Below the pieces are notes generated by a model. The model searched no databases, was not told where the DNA came from, and saw only the letters and a list, made by a program, of their open reading frames with translations. The translations under genes and the position numbers were made by a program. DNA of 39,597 bases, from the NCBI GenBank assembly GCA_017656185.1, contig JACDOK010000020.1, positions 1 through 39,597 on the forward strand. Direction: 5' to 3'. This DNA is from Peptococcaceae bacterium. GTDB lineage: Bacteria; Bacillota; Desulfotomaculia; Desulfotomaculales; JACDOK01. Of the stretch, positions 15,618 through 23,198 are shown piece after piece (position 1 is the stretch's first letter; the number at the start of each line of letters is the position of its first letter).

Positions 15618-16400
15618 ATGATAGCTGCCGGTATAGATGTCGGTTCATTGTCTGCAGAGGCAGTTTTGATTAAGAATCGCAAGGTATTAGGATATAGTGT
15701 CGTCCCTACCGGCGCGGATAGCCGTAAAGCGGCGGAGGCGGCACTTGAAGCCGCGCTTTCAAAGACTCCGTATACTAAACAGGATATCGGTTTTACCGTT
15801 GCTACGGGATATGGGAGAATTAACGTACCCTACGCCGACCGCCAGGTAACTGAAATCACTTGCCATGCCCGCGGGGCGATCTACGAATACCAGGATACCC
15901 GCACGGTGATTGATATCGGCGGCCAGGATAGTAAAGTTATTAAGCTAGATGCCTCGGGGATGGTGGTTGACTTTACCATGAACGACAAGTGTGCCGCCGG
16001 CACCGGTAGATTCCTAGAGGTAATGGCAAGAGCTTTGGAGGTAGACCTGGAAGATTTGAGCACACTGGCCCAAAAAGCCCGCCGGGCATCAAATATCAGC
16101 AGTACTTGTACCGTCTTTGCCGAGTCGGAAGTGGTTTCTTTAATTGGAAAGGGTACGCCCCGGGAAGAAATTGCGCAGGGGTTGATAAACTCCGTGGCAG
16201 ACAGAACCGTTAATATGGTTCACCGGGTAGGGCTTACTCGGGAAGTTACTATGACGGGTGGCGTGGCAAAAAATGCCGGCGTGGTTAGAGCTATCCAGGA
16301 ACGCCTTGGCGTTGAAGTGCGGGTACCGCCCGAACCGCAGATTATAGGGGCCCTGGGAGCTGCTTTGTTGGCGTGGAATGAGGTTAGTAAGCGGCTATAA
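15618..16400 (+). CDS. acyl-CoA dehydratase activase-like ATPase (BadF/BcrAD/HgdC family)
   Basis: A 260-residue ASKHA ATPase resembling the 'archerase' component A of 2-hydroxyacyl-CoA dehydratases and benzoyl-CoA reductases. Such proteins use ATP and a [4Fe-4S] cluster shared by a homodimer to inject a low-potential electron. AGIDVGS, TVIDIGGQDSK, and the two cluster cysteines C125 (NDKCAAGTGRF) and C164 (SSTCTVFAESE) are all present, as is the TGGVAKN motif. The length matches HgdC (260). No dehydratase alpha/beta subunit is in the window, so the target enzyme is unknown. The ATG follows a GGGGTGA site. The 3' end overlaps the convergent DUF456 gene by 17 bases. Confidence 0.85.
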   Translation: MIAAGIDVGSLSAEAVLIKNRKVLGYSVVPTGADSRKAAEAALEAALSKTPYTKQDIGFTVATGYGRINVPYADRQVTEITCHARGAIYEYQDTRTVIDIGGQDSKVIKLDASGMVVDFTMNDKCAAGTGRFLEVMARALEVDLEDLSTLAQKARRASNISSTCTVFAESEVVSLIGKGTPREEIAQGLINSVADRTVNMVHRVGLTREVTMTGGVAKNAGVVRAIQERLGVEVRVPPEPQIIGALGAALLAWNEVSKRL

Positions 16401-16863
16401 AAAACCAGGTGATCATAATTGCGGCCAGGACCAGTTTTAAAGCCGTAGCACCAAGGAAACCGACCAAAGTACCTATTCCTACCCTTATTGCTTGTGGCAG
16501 TGACCGGCGTACGACCAGCTCCCCGGCTACCGCACCGGCAAAAGGGCCAAGGATAATACCGAAAGGACCGAACAGAAAGATTCCCAATAAGATACCGATC
16601 ACACTGCCCCAGAGGGCCGCTGCCGAACCCCCGAAACGGCGCACGCCCCATATGTTGGCGGCATAATCCACTAAAAAGGCCAATAGGACGGCAGCGGCCT
16701 GACCAATGTAAAACACCGGGCCGAGGTTTTTAAAACCGGTCAAAAAACCGAAAACGAGCGTACCGATCCATATCATCACTACGCCCGGCAAAACGGGAAA
16801 GAAAATCCCGGCGACACCTGCAATAAAAAACAATAAGGCTGCTATTAGCGCTAGGGTATCCAA
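16384..16863 (-). CDS. DUF456 membrane protein
   Basis: A 159-residue, very hydrophobic, Gly-rich integral membrane protein with about four to five helices. The pattern GIFFPVLPG at the start and the GxxxGxxxGPFGIILGPFAGAVAGE segment are typical of DUF456. It has a Leu-Ala-rich N-terminal helix and a C-terminal helix ending WFFIAAY. Its function is unknown, and no transported substrate can be read from it. It converges on the activase gene with a short 3' overlap. Confidence 0.8.
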   Translation of the reverse strand: MDTLALIAALLFFIAGVAGIFFPVLPGVVMIWIGTLVFGFLTGFKNLGPVFYIGQAAAVLLAFLVDYAANIWGVRRFGGSAAALWGSVIGILLGIFLFGPFGIILGPFAGAVAGELVVRRSLPQAIRVGIGTLVGFLGATALKLVLAAIMITWFFIAAY

Positions 16864-16944
16864 AGTTATCCCTCTTGCCTCAAAAAGTTGTGGGCATTAT
16901 AGCGGTAATTTGTGGATGCAGTCAACTAGGGTAGGAGCGTGAAT

Positions 16945-17226
16945 ATGCGCATAGGAATATTAACCGTAGAGCTTTTTTTAGGTGAAGCTATGTCATTGAA
17001 AGACAAGAGAAAAGTTCTCAAAAGTCTTGTAACCCGCCTGAGGAGCCGCTTTAATGTTTCGGTCGGTGAAACGGGCTACCAGGATACATGGCAACGTTCT
17101 AAATTAGCTGTGGTCACGGTTAGCAACGAGGCGAGTCACGTTGATGCCGTCCTGAGTACGGTTCTTAAATTTATCGAAATGGCGCGTGGCATAGAGGTCA
17201 CTGCCGTAAAAACTGAAATATTATAG
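16945..17226 (+). CDS. DUF503 (YlxP-like) protein
   Basis: A 93-residue cytoplasmic protein of the DUF503 family: IGILTVELFL, SLKDKRKVLKSL, RFNVSVGETGYQD and a ValValThrValSer strand. B. subtilis YlxP, near infB/rbfA, belongs here, and the biochemical role is not established. The start is set at ATG 16945, where TAGGAG (16932-16937) is 7 bases upstream; the GTG at 16939 is only 1 base from it. It has its own short leader and is followed by a 115-bp gap before dnaD. Confidence 0.8.
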   Translation: MRIGILTVELFLGEAMSLKDKRKVLKSLVTRLRSRFNVSVGETGYQDTWQRSKLAVVTVSNEASHVDAVLSTVLKFIEMARGIEVTAVKTEIL

Positions 17227-17289
17227 ATAAAGTTACTGGATAAGATAGAGTAATCGGTAGCTACTTTTCCCAATCGGCGTGTTGGCGTG

Positions 17290-17319
17290 TTGGACAAACC
17301 TGACTGTTAATCATAAAAT
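17290..17319 (+). promoter_or_regulatory. possible promoter of dnaD-dnaC
   Basis: TTGGAC (17290-17295), an 18-base spacer and TAAAAT (17314-17319). The spacing is one base long, and the start point would fall near the Shine-Dalgarno. Tentative. Confidence 0.3.
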
Positions 17320-17341
17320 GGATACGGGAGGAGGAGCTACC

Positions 17342-18133
17342 ATGCCAGGCAACAATGGCCAAACCCTAAAGAAATACCGCGCGGGCAACATTACCGCGGC
17401 ATTTGGCAGCGACCTCTTTCTGCAAGGGTTAACCACTATCCCCAGTCTTTTAATTAAGTATTATAAAACTATGAAGCTTACTGAGAGCGAGGTAATGCTT
17501 CTTATTCACTTGCTGCGCTTACGACAGGAGGAAGCTAATCTCTACCCGTCGGTTGACGTGCTGGAGCAATATTTTTCGGGAGAAAAATCTGAAGTTGAGC
17601 GTAACTTGAAAAGCCTGTTTGAAAAAGGCATGTTGGCCGTAACCCAGTACTATCATCAAGATCTGGAAATAGTTACTGAAGGGTATGATTTTGAACCTCT
17701 TTTCGAGAAGATCTCGGAAATTTGGGCCTGCTCCAAATTAAAGGAAATTCAGAAAATGCAAAACGTCGTTTCCCCGGCGTCCGGAGAAAAGGAAGACAGT
17801 TATGACAACGTGCTGTATGAAGAGTTTGCGCGGGAGTTTGGGAGGCCTTTATCACCGATTGAAATTGATCAAATCAGTTTATGGCGGGAAAAGGTCAGTC
17901 CCGAATTAATAAGGGAAGCCCTGCGAAGAGCCGTTCTGATGGGAAAACATAATTTTAAATATATTGACAGCATTCTGCTGGAATGGCAGAAAAACAATAT
18001 CCGAACGGTTAACGAAGTAATTGAATATGAAAAATACTTCCAAAGACGCCGGGAGCAAAAGTTAAGGAAGAGGGCTGCGGGAAAGAATAGAACATCTAAG
18101 GAAAAAGAGTTGTTGAAAAGCTTGTATCTTTAG
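17342..18133 (+). CDS. dnaD: DnaD-family replication/primosome protein
   Basis: About 263 residues. The N-terminal winged-helix domain carries a segment like IPSLLIKYYKTMKLTESE, and the C-terminal DnaB_2/DnaD domain contains FGRPLSPIEIDQISLWREK and the YIDSILLEWQKNNI motif near residue 215. A Lys/Arg-rich tail ends it. DnaD remodels DNA during primosome assembly at replication start. The start is ATG 17342, with GGAGGAGG about 7 bases upstream; the longer frame from 17279 has no such site. The DnaC-type loader ATPase follows 35 bases later, a common pair in Firmicutes. Confidence 0.9.
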   Translation: MPGNNGQTLKKYRAGNITAAFGSDLFLQGLTTIPSLLIKYYKTMKLTESEVMLLIHLLRLRQEEANLYPSVDVLEQYFSGEKSEVERNLKSLFEKGMLAVTQYYHQDLEIVTEGYDFEPLFEKISEIWACSKLKEIQKMQNVVSPASGEKEDSYDNVLYEEFAREFGRPLSPIEIDQISLWREKVSPELIREALRRAVLMGKHNFKYIDSILLEWQKNNIRTVNEVIEYEKYFQRRREQKLRKRAAGKNRTSKEKELLKSLYL

Positions 18134-18168
18134 AGATTAAGAGATCACTCGTGTAAGGAGAATATTCC

Positions 18169-18906
18169 GTGGCAGCCTGCACCAAATGTCAGGACAGCGG
18201 TATCATTTTTGACGGTAAAGTAGCTGTGCGGTGTGACTGCATGAAACAAAGAACTTTGACTAGGAAATTGGAAGCCGCACACCTGAGCCCGCAAATGCGC
18301 AATTTCACTTTTGAGCGATTTGATTTGCGTTATTATTCGGCATTTGTTTATGACGAGGAGCGTTCACGCAGCTACCTTGAAACGGCCCGTTTAGCCCTTC
18401 ACACTGCCCGGAATTTTGTAAGAAGTTTTCTCAATAATGAAGCACCGGAAGGTATTCTATTTACAGGACCTGTCGGTAGCGGCAAGACCTTCTTGGCGTG
18501 CTGTATCGTTAACGCTATAGTTACCTCGCCGGGACAGCAAGTATTGTTTGTTGTAGTGCCGGACTTCTTGGATCAGATCCGGGCTACCTATGATGACAAC
18601 AATGATTATACCGAACAGCAGCTCCTCGACTCGGCCAAAACCATCCCATTACTGGTTTTGGACGACCTGGGAGCGCACCACTATTCGGAATGGGCTCTGC
18701 AAAAGATATACTCGATACTAAATTACAGGCTTAATTACTCATTACCAACGATTATTACCACCAATATCAGTCTGGATGAAATGCAGGAGCATTTAGGAGA
18801 AAGAACCGCTTCACGTATTGTACAGTTATGCCGGCCGGTGCGGCTTTTAGTTGATGTAGATATTAGAATTGCCCGGCGCATGCAGAACGGCACTATGGGA
18901 AGATAG
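18169..18906 (+). CDS. dnaC: DnaC/DnaI-like helicase loader ATPase
   Basis: An AAA+ ATPase of the DnaC/DnaI/IstB group, 245 residues. A short N-terminal zinc-binding motif (C4, C7, C22, C24), Walker A GPVGSGKT at 100-107, Walker B LLVLDDLGAH, and sensor-like TIITTNIS and ERTASRIVQLC motifs. It is expected to load the replicative helicase together with DnaD. GTG start 18169 has AAGGAG (18155-18160) 8 bases upstream. The gene is a replication factor rather than an IstB transposition helper, since no transposase is near. Confidence 0.9.
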   Translation: MAACTKCQDSGIIFDGKVAVRCDCMKQRTLTRKLEAAHLSPQMRNFTFERFDLRYYSAFVYDEERSRSYLETARLALHTARNFVRSFLNNEAPEGILFTGPVGSGKTFLACCIVNAIVTSPGQQVLFVVVPDFLDQIRATYDDNNDYTEQQLLDSAKTIPLLVLDDLGAHHYSEWALQKIYSILNYRLNYSLPTIITTNISLDEMQEHLGERTASRIVQLCRPVRLLVDVDIRIARRMQNGTMGR

Positions 18907-18937
18907 AGCGCCGAAAAAAGGAAAACAGTTTCTTTTT

Positions 18938-18966
18938 AAAACGCCTTAAACAGGCGTTTTTTATTT
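18938..18966 (+). terminator. terminator after dnaC
   Basis: The 9-bp stem AAAACGCCT (18938-18946) / AGGCGTTTT (18952-18960) with loop TAAAC is followed by further Ts. Confidence 0.9.
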
Positions 18967-18996
18967 AGAGTATACCAAAAATGTATAAATGTGGTT

Positions 18997-19027
18997 GAAT
19001 AAGAGGCATCCTATAAAATGCATAATA
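18997..19027 (+). promoter_or_regulatory. possible sigma-G promoter of sleB
   Basis: GAATA (18997-19001), 19 bases, then CATAATA (19021-19027), against the forespore sigma-G consensus gmATR-N18-CATnmTA. The -10 matches fully and the spacer is one base long. The role of SleB in spores fits forespore expression. Confidence 0.4.
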
Positions 19028-19049
19028 TGCCCTTGGAAGGGAGGAGACA

Positions 19050-19673
19050 ATGAGAACTCACTGGGGCTTGGTCTTAATACTGACCCTGTTGATTTTTGTT
19101 TGGTGTCCGTTACCTGCAAGTGCGGAACCCGAACCTATTTATTATACGGTCAAAAAAGGAGATACCCTTTACGATATTGCCCAAACGTACAACTTATCAG
19201 TGGGAGCCCTTAAATCCGCAAACAGGTTGACAGATCATATTATTTACCCTGGCCAAATACTTACCATTCCAACACAGGCCATATTTTCAAGAGGTTACAT
19301 TTCCAGGGACGATTTGTTATTGTTGGCCAAAATTATTCACGCTGAGGCCAGAGGAGAGTCTTTTGCAGGGCAGGTTGCCGTGGGAGCGGTAATTCTAAAT
19401 CGCTTGGCAAGCCCCTATTTCCCCAGCAGCCTGCGGGACGTGATTTTTGAAAAAACAAACAACGTCTATCAGTTTTCCCCGGTCGGGGATGGCACAATCA
19501 ATCTGCCGCCTGACGAGAAGGCCATTAAGGCGGCCATGAATGCCTTGATGGGACATGATCCCACCGGAGGCGCATTATTCTTTTACAATCCCACGATTGC
19601 CAGGGACCGCTGGATCCGTTCATTACCGGTGGTAACACGTATTGGTAACCACGTCTTTGCAACAATGTTTTAG
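19050..19673 (+). CDS. sleB: spore cortex-lytic hydrolase with LysM domain
   Basis: A secreted peptidoglycan hydrolase, 207 residues. It has a signal peptide (residues 1-26, ending ASA), a LysM wall-binding domain (about 31-75, VKKGDTLYDIAQTYN) and a Hydrolase_2 (SleB/CwlJ) domain from about 88 to the end. The likely catalytic Glu is E99 in IHAEARGE. In spores such enzymes cut the muramic-lactam-containing cortex during germination. It lacks the usual N-terminal PG_binding_1 module of B. subtilis SleB and has LysM instead. ypeB, the usual partner, is not adjacent. The Shine-Dalgarno GGGAGGAG fits ATG 19050. Confidence 0.88.
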   Translation: MRTHWGLVLILTLLIFVWCPLPASAEPEPIYYTVKKGDTLYDIAQTYNLSVGALKSANRLTDHIIYPGQILTIPTQAIFSRGYISRDDLLLLAKIIHAEARGESFAGQVAVGAVILNRLASPYFPSSLRDVIFEKTNNVYQFSPVGDGTINLPPDEKAIKAAMNALMGHDPTGGALFFYNPTIARDRWIRSLPVVTRIGNHVFATMF

Positions 19674-19707
19674 CATTCTTGGCTGGGGTGTTTTTGCATG
19701 AGAAGGA

Positions 19708-19737
19708 TTGACAGCTTTAGCAGCGAAATTGTATGGT
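19708..19737 (+). promoter_or_regulatory. possible sigma-A promoter of the acyl-CoA synthetase operon
   Basis: TTGACA (19708-19713), an 18-base spacer and TATGGT (19732-19737), about 60 bases before the TTG start. The -35 is perfect and the -10 is weak. Confidence 0.45.
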
Positions 19738-19797
19738 AATCGTAACCATGATAACCTTTGGCAATGCGGTTGGAGACTGACTAAGAAGGTGACACTT

Positions 19798-21903
19798 TTG
19801 AGTGAACTGGCTTCTCTTTTTAATCCGGCCTCAGTTGCTGTCGTCGGTGCTTCGCGCAACCGTAATAAGGTTGGTAATATCATTTTGCGAAATATCATAT
19901 CTTCGGGATACGCGGGCCGCATTTTTCCTATCAATCCCAAGGAGAAGGAAATAGAAAATTATCGTGCCTATCCTACCGTAACGGAAGTTCCCGAGCAAGT
20001 AGACCTGGCGGTGATCTCTTTGCCGGCACAAAAGGTACTGGAGGCTGCCGAAAGCTGCGGCCGGGTGGGGGTTAAGAATCTTATTGTCATTAGTGCCGGT
20101 TTTAAAGAAACAGGAAAAGAGGGACTTGATCGTGAAAAGCAACTGGTCGATATTGCCAGGCAATTCGGCATGCGCGTATTGGGACCAAACTGCGTGGGGA
20201 TGATGGACACGCATACGCCTTTAAACGCTTCTTTTGCGGCCGGCTTCGCCAAAAAAGGGGAAATTGCCTTTATATCGCAAAGTGGCGCGATGCTTGTGGC
20301 AATTTTGGATTGGAGCTTTAAGGCAGGGCTTGGTTTTAGCAAATTTGTAAGCTTAGGCAATAAAGCCGATCTTAACGAAGCGGATTTTATTGCGAATGCT
20401 GCTGAAGATCCTTTTACGAAAGTTATCCTGTGTTACATAGAAGATGTCGGGGATGGGTCCCAGTTTTTAGAGATAGCGTCTCAAGCCAGCCGTAAGAAAC
20501 CCGTTGTCATTCTCAAATCCGGCAGTAGCCAGGCCGGAGCACAGGCAGCGTCATCACATACCGGAGCTCTGGCAGGCAGCGACTTGGCTTATGAGGTTGC
20601 TTTCCGCCAGTCGGGCGTCATCCGTGCGCGGGATATGGCCGAATTATTTGACCTGGCCATAGCCTTTTCCAGCCAACCGATTCCCGGTAATGACCGTGTT
20701 GCGGTCGTTACCAATGCCGGGGGTCCCGGTATTATAGCGACGGATATGATTGAGAAGCGTGGCCTGGATATGGCCCGTTTCAGTAAGGATACCATTAAAG
20801 CGCTGCAAGAAAATCTGCCGCGCGAAGCGAATATTTATAACCCCGTTGATGTGCTGGGCGACGGCAAAGCCGATAGATACGAGTATGCTATGAATAAGGT
20901 TTTAGAAGATGAAAACGTGGGCAGTATGGTGGTTCTCGTATGTCCTACCGCTACGGCGGAACCAATACCCACCGCCGATGCCATTATCAAAGCCAAGAAA
21001 ACGTTTCCCGAGAAGCCCGTCTGTGCGGTTTACATGGGCGGGAAAATAATGGACGAAGCAGTTTGCAAGTTATCGGAAGCAGGCGTTCCAACTTACACCT
21101 TCCCCGAGGTGGCTGTTTCATCTATAAAGGGGCTAGTAACTTACGCGGAGTACCGGTCAAAGCGTCCTGATGAAGTCGTAACGCCTTTGCCAGACATTGA
21201 CCGTGATAAAGTTAAAAAGGTATTTCAGTACGTCAAGCAGGATGACGGCCGTGTTGTGCTTTTGGGAAGCGAGGCGGCGGAAGTAGCAGAAGCCTACGGT
21301 ATTCCCGTGGCACCGACACGCCTGGCGACGAAGCCGGAGGAAGCCGTGGCCATTGCCGAGGAAATAGGCTATCCCGTAGTACTGAAAGTTGCTTCGCCCA
21401 AAATTGTCCACAAGACCGATATCGGTGGCGTGCGTATTGGTCTCCAATCCCCGGCGGAGGTAATGGCCGGTTACTGGGCCATTATGGGGAATGTACAGCG
21501 GTCTTTGCCCAATGTTGTTATTTACGGCATCGAAGTACAAAAGATGGCACCCAAGGGCACCGAACTTATCATTGGAATGTCTAGGGACGTTACGTTTGGT
21601 CCCTTAATTGCCTTCGGCCTGGGCGGTATCTATGTGAATTTGCTGAAAGATGTGGCCTTCCGATTGGCGTATAAGTTAAACCGGGAAGAAATTAAGAAGA
21701 TGATTTTTGAGACCAAGGCCTATACCCTTTTACGCGGATACCGGGGAGACAAACCTGCGGATTTGGATGCCATTGAAAACATTATCCAACGAGTTGCAGC
21801 TTTGGTGGTTGATTTTCCTGAAATAGCTGAAATGGACATTAACCCGGTTTTTGCCTATCCCTCGGGGGCCACAGCGCTGGATATAAAAATAACCATTTCG
21901 TGA
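19798..21903 (+). CDS. ADP-forming acyl-CoA (acetyl-CoA) synthetase, fused alpha-beta
   Basis: Converts acetyl-CoA (or another acyl-CoA) + ADP + Pi to acid + CoA + ATP, which yields one ATP by substrate-level phosphorylation. It has a CoA-binding Rossmann domain (VAVVGASRNRNKVG), succinyl-CoA-ligase-like domains with the phosphohistidine H254 (SSHTGALAGSD), and a C-terminal ATP-grasp domain (PVVLKVASPKIVHKTDIGGV). At about 701 residues it is the fused single-chain form. The start is set at TTG 19798 because AAGAAGGTGA is 5 bases upstream and the family begins MSxLxxLFxPxSVAVVGAS; a longer frame from 19708 has no site. It is followed by the DRTGG gene. Substrate choice cannot be read from sequence. 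Confidence 0.9.
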   Translation: MSELASLFNPASVAVVGASRNRNKVGNIILRNIISSGYAGRIFPINPKEKEIENYRAYPTVTEVPEQVDLAVISLPAQKVLEAAESCGRVGVKNLIVISAGFKETGKEGLDREKQLVDIARQFGMRVLGPNCVGMMDTHTPLNASFAAGFAKKGEIAFISQSGAMLVAILDWSFKAGLGFSKFVSLGNKADLNEADFIANAAEDPFTKVILCYIEDVGDGSQFLEIASQASRKKPVVILKSGSSQAGAQAASSHTGALAGSDLAYEVAFRQSGVIRARDMAELFDLAIAFSSQPIPGNDRVAVVTNAGGPGIIATDMIEKRGLDMARFSKDTIKALQENLPREANIYNPVDVLGDGKADRYEYAMNKVLEDENVGSMVVLVCPTATAEPIPTADAIIKAKKTFPEKPVCAVYMGGKIMDEAVCKLSEAGVPTYTFPEVAVSSIKGLVTYAEYRSKRPDEVVTPLPDIDRDKVKKVFQYVKQDDGRVVLLGSEAAEVAEAYGIPVAPTRLATKPEEAVAIAEEIGYPVVLKVASPKIVHKTDIGGVRIGLQSPAEVMAGYWAIMGNVQRSLPNVVIYGIEVQKMAPKGTELIIGMSRDVTFGPLIAFGLGGIYVNLLKDVAFRLAYKLNREEIKKMIFETKAYTLLRGYRGDKPADLDAIENIIQRVAALVVDFPEIAEMDINPVFAYPSGATALDIKITIS

Positions 21904-21913
21904 GGTGGCAAAA

Positions 21914-22969
21914 GTGAAGAGCCTCTATCTTATTGGTACACCCGGCAGCGGGAAAACGGCCATAGCATTGGGATTAGCCCTTAAGTTCCGCAAAGAAGGA
22001 CTGAACGCGGGGTATTTTAAGCCGGTGGGAAGTACACCGGGAGTAGCGGCGGCACATGATGAAGACGGTATTCTGATGAAAGAAGTTCTTAAACTCGATG
22101 AAAGCTTGGATACCCTTGTCCCTCTTACGGCCAGTTTGTTCTACGTTTCGGCATTCAAGGACCCCAAATACTGTCAGGAGAAGGTTTTGAATGCGTATCA
22201 AGCCATTGCTGCCAAGTACGACCCGGTCATAATTGACGGCAGCAGCTTTCCGTGGGTAATGGCCGGTTTTGGTCTTGATGCTCCAAGCATCGCTCGTTTG
22301 ACGCAGTCCGCAGTATTATGCACGATCAAGGTAGATAACGATTTCACTTTTGATGAAGCCGTCTTCATAAACAACTATGCCTCAATGATGGGCGTTCCTA
22401 TGGTAGGTACGGTCTTCAATAACGTGCCGCGACCATTGTTGGCCAAGACTGAGGGGCCTTATGCAAGCTTGCTGGCATCATTTGGTTACCGGTGGATGGG
22501 TACTATTCCAAGACGCAGGGAAATTCACGCTCCTACCGTGGCAGAATTTTTCGAAGTCCTGGGCGGTGAAATTTTAACTGGAGAGGACCGCCTGGACCTG
22601 CTGGTAGAAGACGTCCTGATTGGAGCTATGACCATAGAAAGCGCTATTGATAACCTGCGCCGCTCTCTCAACAAAGCGGTGATTACCGGCGGTGACCGGG
22701 CCGACTATGCTTTGGCGGCCCTTGAAACAAGCACCTCGGTTTTAATCTTGACAGGAGGGCTGTATCCTAATGTCAATGTGGTAGCACGCGCCAGCGAAAA
22801 AGGTGTGCCGGTAATCTTGGTTCATTACGACACTTACACTACCATTGAAAAGCTATCAGCCGTCACCAGGCGCATCCGCCCGGGTGATGACCGGGCTATA
22901 GGCATGGCGCTTGAGAATATTGAACGGTACTGCAACTGGCACGAGATATTGGAAAGCTTAAAGGTCTGA
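21914..22969 (+). CDS. BioD-like P-loop / DRTGG-domain protein
   Basis: About 351 residues. An N-terminal P-loop NTPase of the dethiobiotin synthetase-like (AAA_26) type has GTPGSGKT and FKPVG, and a C-terminal DRTGG domain (near residues 210-320) contains AVITGGDRADYALAA. The same two modules sit at the N-terminus of long phosphotransacetylases, here without the Pta catalytic domain. It directly follows the ADP-forming synthetase (10-base gap) and probably senses or regulates acetyl-CoA metabolism; this is inference. GTG 21914 has GAGGTGG 5 bases upstream. The earlier GTG at 21905 lies within that site. A terminator follows. Confidence 0.85.
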   Translation: MKSLYLIGTPGSGKTAIALGLALKFRKEGLNAGYFKPVGSTPGVAAAHDEDGILMKEVLKLDESLDTLVPLTASLFYVSAFKDPKYCQEKVLNAYQAIAAKYDPVIIDGSSFPWVMAGFGLDAPSIARLTQSAVLCTIKVDNDFTFDEAVFINNYASMMGVPMVGTVFNNVPRPLLAKTEGPYASLLASFGYRWMGTIPRRREIHAPTVAEFFEVLGGEILTGEDRLDLLVEDVLIGAMTIESAIDNLRRSLNKAVITGGDRADYALAALETSTSVLILTGGLYPNVNVVARASEKGVPVILVHYDTYTTIEKLSAVTRRIRPGDDRAIGMALENIERYCNWHEILESLKV

Positions 22970-22990
22970 CAACCTGCGGCTTAATTATTG

Positions 22991-23022
22991 AATTCCGCCT
23001 GAAAATAGGGCGGAATTTTTTT
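22991..23022 (+). terminator. terminator after the DRTGG gene
   Basis: The 9-bp stem AATTCCGCC (22991-22999) / GGCGGAATT (23009-23017) is followed by a T-run. Confidence 0.92.
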
Positions 23023-23037
23023 GCCCAGAATTTTTCG

Positions 23038-23065
23038 GTATATTGAAACCTATTACTCATATATA
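23038..23065 (+). promoter_or_regulatory. possible sigma-E promoter of spoIVA
   Basis: GTATATT (23038-23044), 13 bases, then CATATATA (23058-23065), against sigma-E consensus kmATATT-N13-15-CATAcahT. Mother-cell sigma-E drives spoIVA in Bacillus. Transcription would start near 23072, leaving a leader of about 125 bases. A weaker alternative -10 (CATAAAT) lies at 23154-23160. Confidence 0.4.
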
Positions 23066-23198
23066 TAGTAGAGATAATAACTGTCTGGAAAATAATTCAA
23101 CCTTAAGGGACTACCCCGGGGGGGATGCGTAGGATAAATACATTTACGTTTGACATAAATGATTTTTTTCCTTGGAAAACAAAAGGGGGGAAAGGTTT

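Noticed and set aside
18989-19213. 74-codon frame over the start of sleB
   Set aside because: Shifted frame over a clear signal peptide and LysM domain, no ribosome site.
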